Shown: piece after piece, positions 52,016 to 60,027 of the stretch
How the letters are laid out: each line of letters starts with the position of its first letter
How positions within the stretch are numbered: the first letter of the stretch is position 1
Source: Streptomyces caeruleatus
GTDB taxonomy: Bacteria > Actinomycetota > Actinomycetes > Streptomycetales > Streptomycetaceae
Direction: 5' to 3'
Assembly: GCF_001514235.1 (NCBI RefSeq)
Contig: NZ_KQ948933.1
Span: forward strand, 180,694-244,693
Length of the DNA stretch: 64,000 nt
Translations under genes and position numbers: made by a program
The notes under the pieces: model-generated
Database searches by the model: none
What the model saw: the letters and a program-made list of their open reading frames with translations, nothing else
Told to the model about the DNA's origin: nothing

Positions 52016-52198
52016 GCCTCACACGGTAGAGGGGTTTCCGTGGGGCCATCCGCCAATTGAGCCGGTGTGTCGCACGATCTGGCTGATATTTCGAACTTTT
52101 TTTGTGACCGATGCGATCAGCAGGCCACCGAGGCGCGAATTTAATGCCCTGAGCCGGTCATCCGCCGATCAATTTCGAACACTTATTCAATTTCCGGG

Positions 52199-52870
52199 CT
52201 ACGCGGGATTCCCCTGCGGGTTCTGCCGGGAGTTGGGTGCGGAGTTCTCCGAGGTGTCCTGCGGGTTCGCGTGCGGGGTCCGCTGCGAGTGTTCCCGGTG
52301 CCAGCGGCCGAGCAGCCCTTCCGGGAGCTCTTCCGCCGTGAGCGCGAAGACGAGATGGTCCCGCCAGGCCCCGTCGATGTGGAGATAGCGCGGACGCAGC
52401 CCCTCCTCGCGGAATCCGAGTTTCTCCACCACCCGGCGGCTGGGCCGGTTCTCGGGGCGAATGCAGACCTCGATGCGGTGCAGACCGACACTGCGGAAAC
52501 AGTGGTCCACGACCAGCGCCACGGCCGTCGGCATCACCCCGCGGCCCGCCACCGCCTCGTCCACCCAGTAGCCGACGTGCCCCGAGCACATCGAGCCCCA
52601 GGTGATCCCGGCGACCGTCAACTGCCCGACCAGCCGTCCCTGGTACTCGATGACGAACGGCAGCATCCGGCCCGAGTGCGCCTCGGAGCGCAGGTGCCGG
52701 ACCATCTGGCGGTAGGTCGGCCGGTGCGCGATCGGCCCGGTGGGCGTGGGCGGCGGAATCGTCGCCTCCCACGGCCGCAGCCAGTCCCGGTTGCGCCGGT
52801 TGACCTCGCGCCAGGCCCGTTGGTCGCGCATCTTTATCGGCCTCAGGACGACATCGCCGTCCCTCAGCAC
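52199..52870 (-). CDS. GNAT family acetyltransferase, RimJ/RimL type
   Basis: A 223-residue protein from the GTG at 52870. Features: RPIKMRDQRAWREVNRRNRDW (N-terminal strand and helix), GYWVDEAVAGRGVMPTAVAL (acetyl-CoA loop) and RPENRPSRRVVEKLGFREEG, which together are the RimJ/RimL pattern of protein N-alpha acetyltransferases. The C-terminal 30 residues are polar and Asn/Gln-rich. It follows mogA by 20 bases in the molybdopterin cluster. The 183-base gap to glpR (52016-52198) is relatively AT-rich and holds no gene I can see. Confidence 0.88.
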   Translation of the reverse strand: MLRDGDVVLRPIKMRDQRAWREVNRRNRDWLRPWEATIPPPTPTGPIAHRPTYRQMVRHLRSEAHSGRMLPFVIEYQGRLVGQLTVAGITWGSMCSGHVGYWVDEAVAGRGVMPTAVALVVDHCFRSVGLHRIEVCIRPENRPSRRVVEKLGFREEGLRPRYLHIDGAWRDHLVFALTAEELPEGLLGRWHREHSQRTPHANPQDTSENSAPNSRQNPQGNPA

Positions 52871-52890
52871 TACGGGCCAGGATGGGCTGT

Positions 52891-53391
52891 TCAGCTCGCA
52901 CCCCCACTGCTGGGTCTGGGGTGGTCGCCGCCGCGGATCTGGTCGACGGCGTGGATCAGGAGGGGCTCCAGGACGGCCAGACCGTCCTTCACCCCGCCGC
53001 TGGAACCGGGCAGATTGATGATCAGCGTGCGCCCGGCGACTCCGGCGAGTCCCCGGGACAGCGCCGCCGTGGGCACCTTCTCCCGTCCGAACGCCCTGAT
53101 CGCCTCGGGAATGCCCGGCACCTCGTAGTCGATCACCGCCCGGGTCGCCTCCGGTGTGCGGTCGGTGGGCGAGATGCCGGTGCCGCCGGTGGTGACGATG
53201 ACGTCGTAGCCGGCGTCGACGCCGGCGCGCAGGGCGGCGAGGACCGGATCGCCGTCGGGCACGACCTGCGGTCCGTCGACCGCGAAGCCGAAGCCCTTGA
53301 GGCCATCGGCGATCAGCGGGCCGCCCTTGTCCTCGTAGATCCCGGCGGCGGCCCGGTTGGACGCGGTGACCACAAGAGCTCGGTACGTCAT
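52891..53391 (-). CDS. mogA: Molybdopterin adenylyltransferase family protein (MogA/MoaB)
   Basis: A 166-residue MoCF-domain protein. Signatures: ALVVTASNRAAAGIYEDKGG, VIVTTGGTGISPTDRTPEAT and GRTLIINLPGSSGGVKDGL. MogA adenylylates molybdopterin before molybdate insertion. Its ATG overlaps the moaC stop by four bases. MogA versus MoaB cannot be separated by eye. Confidence 0.94.
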   Translation of the reverse strand: MTYRALVVTASNRAAAGIYEDKGGPLIADGLKGFGFAVDGPQVVPDGDPVLAALRAGVDAGYDVIVTTGGTGISPTDRTPEATRAVIDYEVPGIPEAIRAFGREKVPTAALSRGLAGVAGRTLIINLPGSSGGVKDGLAVLEPLLIHAVDQIRGGDHPRPSSGGAS

Positions 53392-53882
53392 GCCCGGCTC
53401 CAGTCGCCCGACTTGCCGCCCGTCTTCTCCTCGACCCGTACGTCCGTGATGACCGCTCCCTTGTCGACCGCCTTCACCATGTCGATCACGGTGAGCGCGG
53501 CGACGGAGACCGCGGTGAGGGCCTCCATCTCGACGCCCGTGCGGTCCGTGGTCTTCACGGTGGCCACGATCTCCACGGCGTCGTCCGCGACCGACAGGTC
53601 CAGTTTCACACCGGACACCGCGAGCGGGTGACAGAGCGGGATCAGGTCGGGGGTCCGTTTGGCGCCCATGATCCCGGCGATCCGGGCGGTGGCGAGGGCG
53701 TCGCCCTTGGGGACACCCTCGCCGCGCAGCAGCTCGACCACGCGGGGTGAGACGAGGACACGGCCGCTGGCTCGGGCGGTGCGCGCGGTCACGTCCTTCT
53801 CGGAGACGTCGACCATGCGGGCCGCGCCCGCGTCGTCGATGTGCGTGAGGTGGTCCTGCCTGGATGGGTCCTGCGTGCTCAT
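53388..53882 (-). CDS. moaC: Cyclic pyranopterin monophosphate synthase
   Basis: A 164-residue MoaC. Family motifs are HIDDAGAARMVDVSEKDVTAR at the start, KGDALATARIAGIMGAKRT, PLCHPLAVSGVKLDL (active-site His) and GVEMEALTAVSVAALTVIDM with MVKAVDK and its active-site Lys. It makes cPMP, the first stable intermediate of molybdenum cofactor synthesis. Coupled to mogA by overlap; 86 bases after moeA/glp. Confidence 0.97.
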   Translation of the reverse strand: MSTQDPSRQDHLTHIDDAGAARMVDVSEKDVTARTARASGRVLVSPRVVELLRGEGVPKGDALATARIAGIMGAKRTPDLIPLCHPLAVSGVKLDLSVADDAVEIVATVKTTDRTGVEMEALTAVSVAALTVIDMVKAVDKGAVITDVRVEEKTGGKSGDWSRA

Positions 53883-53968
53883 GCTGGTGTGGCGCTCCCG
53901 GTCCTGGCCCGTCGCGGTGCGGCGCACGGGCCTGCTGTGCGCGACACGGTACCGCCAACCGAGGCCGC

Positions 53969-55294
53969 TCAGCCGAGCAGGACCACCTCGACCTCGGCGC
54001 CGGGCTCGACGCTCTCGGTGTCCTCGGGGACGACGATCAGCGCGTCCGCGTGCGCGAGGGCGGCGACCAGATGGGATCCGGCGCCGCCGACCGGCCGGAC
54101 CTCGCCGTCGGCGTATGTCCCGCGCAGGAACTGTCTGCGTCCCTTGGGCGAGGTCAGCGCCTTGTCGGCGGTCAGGGTCGCGGTCGTGCGGGGGCGGTGG
54201 ACGTCCTCCAGGCCCATCAGGGTGCGGATCGCGGGGCGCACGAACAGTTCGAAGGAGACGTACGACGACACCGGGTTGCCGGGGAGCGCGAGCAGCGGGG
54301 TGTGGTCGGGGCCGATGGAGCCGAAGCCCTGGGGCTTGCCGGGCTGCATGGCGAGCTTGCGGAAGTCGATGCCGCCGCCGGCCTCGTCCTCGTCGGCGAC
54401 GTGCGACAGGGCTTCCTTGACGACGTCGTACGCCCCGACGCTCACGCCGCCGGTGGTGACCATGAGGTCGGCGCGGACGAGCTGGTCCTCGATGGTGGAG
54501 CGGAGGGTCTCGGCGTCGTCGGCGACGGCGCCCACGCGGTAGGCGATGGCGCCGGCGTCCCGGGCGGCCGCGGTGAGGGCGAAGCTGTTGGAGTCGTAGA
54601 TCTGGCCGCCGGAGAGTTGCTCGTCGGGCTGGACGAGTTCGCTGCCGGTGGACATCACGACGACTCGCGGGCGCGGGCGTACGCGTACCGTGCCGCGGCC
54701 GATGGCGGCGAGCAGGGCGATCTGGGGCGGGCCGAGGACCGTGCCGGCTTCGAGGGCGCGGTCGCCGGACTTCACGTCGCTGCCCTTCGCGCGGACGTGG
54801 GCGCGCGCCTCGGCCGGCCGGTGGATGTGCACCTGGCCCCGGGCGCCCTCGGGGGCCAGGCTGCGGGCGCGCATGCCGGTGACCGGGCCCTCGCCGAGGC
54901 CGCCGTCGGTCCACTCCACCGGGACGACGGTCTCGGCGCCGGGCGGCAGCGGGGCGCCGGTCATGATGCGGGCGGCCTGGCCGGGGCCCACGTGGAGCAG
55001 GTCGGTCTGGCCCGCCGCGACGTCCCCGACGACCTCCAGGACGGCGGGGAACTCCTCGCTCGCGCCCGCGACATCCGCGACCCGTACCGCGTACCCGTCC
55101 ATGGAGCTGTTGTCGAACGGCGGCAGGGAGACCGGCACCGTGACGTCGTCGACCAGGACGCAGCCCTGGGCGTCGAGGAGTTGCAGCTCGATGGGTTCGA
55201 GGGGGCGGACGGTCGTGAGGATGTCCTCCAGGTGTTCGTCCACCGACCAGAGGTGGTCCTGGCCGGCGGGGCGGGGCGCGGCGGCGGTGCTCAA
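53969..55294 (-). CDS. moeA: Molybdopterin molybdotransferase MoeA / gephyrin-like Glp
   Basis: A 441-residue protein with the MoeA order: N-terminal VDEHLEDILTTVRPLEPIEL, DNSSMDGYAVRV, domain II beta-barrel, MoCF domain with VVVMSTGSELVQPDEQL and VTTGGVSVGAYDVVKEAL, LALPGNPVSSYVSFELF, and a C-terminal barrel. It inserts molybdate into adenylylated molybdopterin. The galU-adjacent copy in actinobacteria is also the gephyrin-like Glp that binds FtsZ, and a glpR-like gene lies nearby, so a division role is possible. TTG start with GAGGAG ten bases upstream, four bases after the galU stop. Confidence 0.95.
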   Translation of the reverse strand: MSTAAAPRPAGQDHLWSVDEHLEDILTTVRPLEPIELQLLDAQGCVLVDDVTVPVSLPPFDNSSMDGYAVRVADVAGASEEFPAVLEVVGDVAAGQTDLLHVGPGQAARIMTGAPLPPGAETVVPVEWTDGGLGEGPVTGMRARSLAPEGARGQVHIHRPAEARAHVRAKGSDVKSGDRALEAGTVLGPPQIALLAAIGRGTVRVRPRPRVVVMSTGSELVQPDEQLSGGQIYDSNSFALTAAARDAGAIAYRVGAVADDAETLRSTIEDQLVRADLMVTTGGVSVGAYDVVKEALSHVADEDEAGGGIDFRKLAMQPGKPQGFGSIGPDHTPLLALPGNPVSSYVSFELFVRPAIRTLMGLEDVHRPRTTATLTADKALTSPKGRRQFLRGTYADGEVRPVGGAGSHLVAALAHADALIVVPEDTESVEPGAEVEVVLLG

Positions 55295-55298
55295 CTCG

Positions 55299-56201
55299 CT
55301 ACATCTCCTCGGCTACGTAACTGCGAAGCCAGGTCCGGAAGTCCGGGCCCAGGTCTTCACGTTCGCATGCGAGTCTGACAATGGCACGCAGGTAGTCGCC
55401 GCGGTCGCCGGTGTCATAGCGGCGGCCCTTGAAGACGACGCCGTGCACCGGGCCGCCGACCTTCTCGTCGGCGGCGAGCTGCTGGAGGGCGTCGGTGAGC
55501 TGGATCTCGCCGCCGCGGCCCGGCTCGGTCTTGCGGAGTATGTCGAAGATGTGCGGGTCGAGCACATAGCGGCCGATGATGGCGTAGTTGGACGGGGCGT
55601 CGGCCGCGGACGGCTTCTCGACGAGGTCGTGCACCTTGACCACGTCGCTGTCGCCGGTGGGGTCCACGGCCGCACAGCCGTAGAGGTGGATCTGCTCGGG
55701 GGCGACCTCCATCAGCGCGACGACGCTGCCGCCGTGCTGCTCCTGGACCTCGACCATCCGCTTGAGCAGCGGGTCGCGCGGGTCGATCAGGTCGTCGCCG
55801 AGGAGGACGGCGAAGGGCTCGTGGCCCACGTGGGGGGCCGCGCACAGGACGGCGTGGCCGAGTCCCTTGGGGTCGCCCTGGCGGACGTAGTGCATGGTGG
55901 CGAGGTCGCTGGACTCCTGCACCTTCGCGAGCCGGCCGGCGTCGCCCTTCTTCTGCAGGGCCGATTCCAGCTCGTAGTTGCGGTCGAAGTGGTCCTCCAG
56001 GGGGCGCTTGTTGCGGCCCGTGATCATGAGGACATCGTCGAGGCCCGCGGACACGGCCTCTTCGACCACGTACTGGATAGCCGGCTTGTCGACGACCGGC
56101 AGCATCTCCTTGGGAGTGGCTTTGGTGGCCGGCAGGAAGCGGGTGCCGAGACCCGCTGCGGGGATGACAGCCTTGCTGATCCGAGGGTGGGACTGAGTCA
56201 T
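55299..56201 (-). CDS. galU: UTP-glucose-1-phosphate uridylyltransferase
   Basis: A 300-residue nucleotidyltransferase. ATG at 56201 with AGGGTGG. Signature AVIPAAGLGTRFLPATKATPKEML, LPVVDKPAIQYVVEEA, FAVLLGDDLIDP and VEKPSAADAPSNYAIIGRY. It makes UDP-glucose for wall and capsule sugars and trehalose. Divergent from the 5-formyl-THF cyclo-ligase gene and first in the moeA-moaC-mogA group. Confidence 0.97.
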   Translation of the reverse strand: MTQSHPRISKAVIPAAGLGTRFLPATKATPKEMLPVVDKPAIQYVVEEAVSAGLDDVLMITGRNKRPLEDHFDRNYELESALQKKGDAGRLAKVQESSDLATMHYVRQGDPKGLGHAVLCAAPHVGHEPFAVLLGDDLIDPRDPLLKRMVEVQEQHGGSVVALMEVAPEQIHLYGCAAVDPTGDSDVVKVHDLVEKPSAADAPSNYAIIGRYVLDPHIFDILRKTEPGRGGEIQLTDALQQLAADEKVGGPVHGVVFKGRRYDTGDRGDYLRAIVRLACEREDLGPDFRTWLRSYVAEEM

Positions 56202-56295
56202 GGCCGCCACCCTATCCGGTGCCTTTGTAGGGAATCTGAGGCTCCGGTTATTTGGCTCTCTTATGAGCACATTGGGAAGGGTAAGGGAGCGGCCT

Positions 56296-56916
56296 ATGAG
56301 TCACACCGGACGTCCGGGCGAGCCTGACAAGCGCGTGTTGCGGCGGGAGATCCTCTCGGTGAGAGGCAGGTTGACGGCGGATGACGTGCGGGTATCGGCC
56401 GCCGAGCTGGCCGGGCGGGCGCTGGAGCTGCCCGAGCTGGCGCACGCGCGCGTGGTGGCGGCGTACGTCTCCGTGGGGAGTGAACCCGGCACCCTCGCGC
56501 TGCTCGACGCGCTGCGCGCGCGGGGCGTCCGCGTCCTGCTGCCCGCCCTGCTGCCCGACAACGACCTCGACTGGGGCGCCTACTTCGGGGAGGACTCCCT
56601 GGCCCGTGTCCAACACGGCGGAAAGATGGCCCTCTTCGAGCCCTCCGGTGAGCGTCTCGGCCCGGACGCCGTGACCGACGCCGACGTGGTGCTCCTGCCG
56701 GGCCTGGCGGTCGACGCGCGCGGGATGCGGCTGGGGCGGGGCGGCGGATCGTACGACCGGGTCCTCGCCCGGCTGGAACGCGCGGGCGCCCGGCCCTCGC
56801 TGGTGGTGCTGCTGTACGACTCGGAGGTCGTCGAGCGCGTCCCGGAGGAGCCCCACGACCGGCCGGTGCACGCGGTGGTGACACCGTCGGGGGTGCGCCG
56901 CTTCAAAGAGCCCTGA
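56296..56916 (+). CDS. 5-formyltetrahydrofolate cyclo-ligase
   Basis: The ATG at 56296 with GGGAG upstream gives 206 residues; the frame is open from 56200. N-terminal Lys/Arg-rich KRVLRREILSVRGRL, central VVAAYVSVGSEPGTLALLDA and LLPALLPDNDLDWGAYF, and the C-terminal signature LPGLAVDARGMRLGRGGGSYDRVL. It converts 5-formyl-THF to 5,10-methenyl-THF with ATP. Confidence 0.95.
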   Translation: MSHTGRPGEPDKRVLRREILSVRGRLTADDVRVSAAELAGRALELPELAHARVVAAYVSVGSEPGTLALLDALRARGVRVLLPALLPDNDLDWGAYFGEDSLARVQHGGKMALFEPSGERLGPDAVTDADVVLLPGLAVDARGMRLGRGGGSYDRVLARLERAGARPSLVVLLYDSEVVERVPEEPHDRPVHAVVTPSGVRRFKEP

Positions 56917-56930
56917 GCCCGCCCCGATCG

Positions 56931-56968
56931 CGAAGGGGCCCTCCACGCGCGCGTGGAGGGCCCCTTCG
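56931..56968. terminator. 38-bp perfect palindrome, bidirectional terminator
   Basis: Each arm is 19 bases (CGAAGGGGCCCTCCACGCG from 56931), perfectly self-complementary. It sits 15 bases after the cyclo-ligase stop and 20 bases before the stop of the convergent acylase gene. Confidence 0.92.
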
Positions 56969-56988
56969 GCGGTACGAGCGTCAGCGGC

Positions 56989-59769
56989 TCACGGCCTGAG
57001 CACCAGGGTGTCGCTGGTGCTGTCCACGACCGCCTCGTCCGAGAAGGACCAGTCGAGCAGTTCGCCGTCGGCCCACTTGTCGGTCTGGTCGGTGTAGTGG
57101 GCGTTGTAGGCGTGCCCGGAGGCACCGGTGAGGTTGATCCACTTCGACTTGTCGAGGTCGCTGAGGTTGACCACCATCCGCATCGACGGCACCCAGACGA
57201 CGCCGTAGCCGCCGGCGGCGTTCCAGCCCGAGGCGTTGACCGTGGCCTCGCCGCCGCTGAGCTTCCAGGGGCCGCGGTTGAGGATGTACTGGAGCACACC
57301 GGGGCCCTCGGTGCCGAGGGTCTGGTTCTTCAGGAACAGGCGGTGCAGCCGGCCCCAGCTCCAGGTGTCGATGTCCTTGCCGAGCTTGGCGGTCAGCTCC
57401 CAGCGGGCGTCGACCATGGCGCGCCTGAACAGGTCGTCCCGGTTGCGGTCCGCTCCCTTGCGGTTGCCCGACTTCGGTGTCGTCCACCAGTCGCTGTCCT
57501 CGTCGTCCATGAGGGTGCGGACGACCTCGAACCAGCGGTCGCCGCCGTCCGGCTGCGCCTGGTCGGCGTCGCGGTCGCCGCACTCGCGTACCTTCTCGGT
57601 CGCGTCCACGGGCCCCGTGGTGTTGACCGGGTCGACCAGCAGGCACTGGCCCTTGACCCGCAGCTCCTTGGGCAGCTTGTTGCCGAAGGCGAGCTTGAGG
57701 ATGTTGCGCCAGACCGAGTTGAAGTAGGCGGCCGCGGCCGAGTCGGCGTCCTGGGTGTAGTCCCAGCCCTCCAGGAGCTCCTGTGCGTCCCGTACGTCCG
57801 CCGCGTCCCGGACGTCCTTCTCGGAGATGTCGATCTTCAGCAGCTTGGGCACCAGCAGCTTGGCGATCTCGCTGCTGTTGTCGAGCTGCATCTGGCGCAT
57901 GTCGTCGGTGGAGATCTTGCCGCCGCCGTCGATCTTCGACTGGATCAGGTCGTTGATGCGCTGGCTGCGGGCGCCGTAGCCCCAGTCCGTGGTGAGCGTG
58001 TAGGGGTACTTGGCCTTGTCGACGACCGCCTGGTTGGCGGTGACGATGTAGCCCCGGGACGGGTTGTACTCGTACGGCAGCTCGTCCTCGTCGATGTAGC
58101 CGGTCCAGCGGGACCTGGAGTCCCAGCCGGGCGCCGGGACGGAGCCGTCGTAGCCCTTCGCGCGCGTGGGGATCTTTCCGGGCAGCGTGTAGCCGATGTT
58201 GTCCTTGGTGTCGGCGTAGATCAGGTTCTGCGAGGGCACGTCGAACAGGGCTGCCGCGCCGCGGAACTCCGTCCAGTTCGCCGCCTTGTCGATGGCGAAG
58301 ACGGCGTCCATGGAGGTGCCCGGGTCCAGCGCGGTCCAGCGCAGCGAGATGCCGTAGCCGTCGCCGCGGTCGGGGGCGGCGGCGTCCACGGTGGCCTTCT
58401 TGCCGACCTTCACCAGCTCGGAGCTGCGGTCGGACAGCAGAGGCCCGTTCTCGGTCTCGCGGACGACGATCTTCTTGGGCGAGCCGCCGGCGACCTTGAT
58501 GGTCTCCTCGCGCGTGGTGAAGGGCACCGTCTTGCCGTCGAGCTGGTAGCCGTCGCCGGAGAGCTTCTCCAGGTAGAGGTCGGTGACGTCGACGCCGGAG
58601 TTGGTCATGCCCCAGCCGATGTTCTGGTTGTGGCCGATGATCACGCCGGGCATGCCGGCGAAGGTGTAGCCGCTGACGTCGTACTGGCACTTGCTGGAGA
58701 CCGCGCGGCAGTGCAGGCCCATCTGGTACCAGACGGACGGCAGCGCGGCCGACAGGTGCGGGTCGTTGGCCAGCAGGGGCTTGCCGGTGATCGTGTACTT
58801 CCCGCCGACGACCCAGGAGTTGGAGCCGATGCCGTTGCCGTTCACGCCGACGGCCGTCGGGAGGTCGTCCAGGACGTCCTGGAGGCCCGCCAGCTGGCCC
58901 TGCAGGCCGCTGGTGCCGGAGCCGGAGGCGGTGCCCGTGCCGGTGCCGGTGCCGGAAGAGCCCGCGGAGGACGTGGAGCCGCTCTGCTGGAACGTCTTGG
59001 TGATGTCGTCGTACTGGCCGGTCTGGACGATCGTCTTGTTCCGGCCGTACGGGTAGTCCGGGTAGAGGTCCTGGATCTGCTTGGGGCCGAGGCGGCTGGT
59101 CATCAGGGCGCGGTCGATCTCGTCCTGCATGTTGCCGCGCAGGTCCCAGGCCATCGCCTTCAGCCAGGCGAGCGAGTCGACCGGGGTCCACTTCTCGGGC
59201 TTGTAGTCGTTGGTGAACCCGAGCGCCGCGTACTCCAGGGAGATGTCCTTGTTGTCCTTGCCGTCCAGGTAGGCGTTGACCCCCTGGGCGTAAGCCTGGA
59301 GGTACTTCTTGGTGGACGCCGACAGCGTCTTGTCGTACTCCTCCTTGGCGACGCGGTCCCAGCCGAGGGTGCGCAGGAACTCGTCGTTGTCGACCTGGCT
59401 CTCGCCGAACATCTCCGACAGCCGCCCGGAGGTCATGTGCCGGCGGACGTCCATCTCGTAGAACCGGTCCTGCGCCTGGACGTAGCCCTGCGCCATGAAC
59501 AGGTCCGCGTCGGAGGAGGCGTAGATCTGCGGGATGCCGTAGTCGTCGCGCTTCACGTCGACGGGCCCGGACAGGCCGGGGAGCGTGAGTGATCCCTTGG
59601 TCTGCGGGAAGGAGGCACGGACGGTGCTGATGGACCAGTACCCCCCGTAGCCGACGCCTCCGACAAGGGCCAGCACCAGCAAGAGGACGATCAGACGGGC
59701 TCTGCGCCCCTTCTTCCTGCCGGACTTGCCGGGCTTCTGACCCGTGGAGGCGGTGGTGTTGGGGGGCAT
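56989..59769 (-). CDS. Penicillin acylase family (Ntn) hydrolase, membrane-anchored
   Basis: The ATG at 59769 with AAGGAC gives 926 residues. A basic N-terminus and one transmembrane helix (LIVLLLVLALVGGVGYGGYW) place the enzyme outside the membrane. Alpha-chain features: VKRDDYGIPQIYASSDADLF and QGYVQAQDRFYEMDVRR. Self-cleavage is expected before Ser316 in GIGSNSWVVGG, followed by GKPLLANDPHLSAALP. An unusual Ser/Gly/Thr-rich spacer (about 263-287) lies just before the processing site. The family deacylates amides such as beta-lactams, acyl-homoserine lactones or lipids; the substrate is not predictable. The extracellular position favours signal or antibiotic modification (inference). Confidence 0.93.
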   Translation of the reverse strand: MPPNTTASTGQKPGKSGRKKGRRARLIVLLLVLALVGGVGYGGYWSISTVRASFPQTKGSLTLPGLSGPVDVKRDDYGIPQIYASSDADLFMAQGYVQAQDRFYEMDVRRHMTSGRLSEMFGESQVDNDEFLRTLGWDRVAKEEYDKTLSASTKKYLQAYAQGVNAYLDGKDNKDISLEYAALGFTNDYKPEKWTPVDSLAWLKAMAWDLRGNMQDEIDRALMTSRLGPKQIQDLYPDYPYGRNKTIVQTGQYDDITKTFQQSGSTSSAGSSGTGTGTGTASGSGTSGLQGQLAGLQDVLDDLPTAVGVNGNGIGSNSWVVGGKYTITGKPLLANDPHLSAALPSVWYQMGLHCRAVSSKCQYDVSGYTFAGMPGVIIGHNQNIGWGMTNSGVDVTDLYLEKLSGDGYQLDGKTVPFTTREETIKVAGGSPKKIVVRETENGPLLSDRSSELVKVGKKATVDAAAPDRGDGYGISLRWTALDPGTSMDAVFAIDKAANWTEFRGAAALFDVPSQNLIYADTKDNIGYTLPGKIPTRAKGYDGSVPAPGWDSRSRWTGYIDEDELPYEYNPSRGYIVTANQAVVDKAKYPYTLTTDWGYGARSQRINDLIQSKIDGGGKISTDDMRQMQLDNSSEIAKLLVPKLLKIDISEKDVRDAADVRDAQELLEGWDYTQDADSAAAAYFNSVWRNILKLAFGNKLPKELRVKGQCLLVDPVNTTGPVDATEKVRECGDRDADQAQPDGGDRWFEVVRTLMDDEDSDWWTTPKSGNRKGADRNRDDLFRRAMVDARWELTAKLGKDIDTWSWGRLHRLFLKNQTLGTEGPGVLQYILNRGPWKLSGGEATVNASGWNAAGGYGVVWVPSMRMVVNLSDLDKSKWINLTGASGHAYNAHYTDQTDKWADGELLDWSFSDEAVVDSTSDTLVLRP

Positions 59770-59936
59770 CGCTGTCCTTGCTGTCCTAACGCGAGCGGCA
59801 GGCGGTCCTGGAGTGCTGGAGCAACCATAGGCGCAGGGCCCGACGCAACTTGACTCGGAGTAGGGAACCAGCACGGACGGACGTTCGATCATGCACCCAT
59901 TAGCGTCAAGAAATCGTCAAGAGTTAGGTAAGGTAA

Positions 59937-60009
59937 CGAAGTAGTTGGGTGCGGAGAACCGCCACTTCGTGTCCTATGTACATGAGCCCGCGCGCGCGTG
60001 CGCGCGGGC
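59937..60009 (+). promoter_or_regulatory. Structured 5' leader of the antiporter gene
   Basis: Two elements: a nested hairpin CGAAGT (59937-59942)/ACTTCG (59964-59969) enclosing GCGG-AGAA-CCGC (59951-59962), and a 10-bp perfect hairpin GCCCGCGCGC (59986-59995)/GCGCGCGGGC (60000-60009) with loop GCGT. The ribosome site GGGAAGGGA follows directly. The second hairpin would be a terminator-like or ribosome-blocking structure. No known riboswitch class fits. Confidence 0.5.
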
Positions 60010-60027
60010 CAGGGAAGGGAACGGCCG

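Noticed and set aside
59924..59942. Iron-box (IdeR/DmdR) site TTAGGTAAGG upstream of the antiporter
   Set aside because: Only the left half resembles the consensus; the right half does not match, and the gene is not iron-related.
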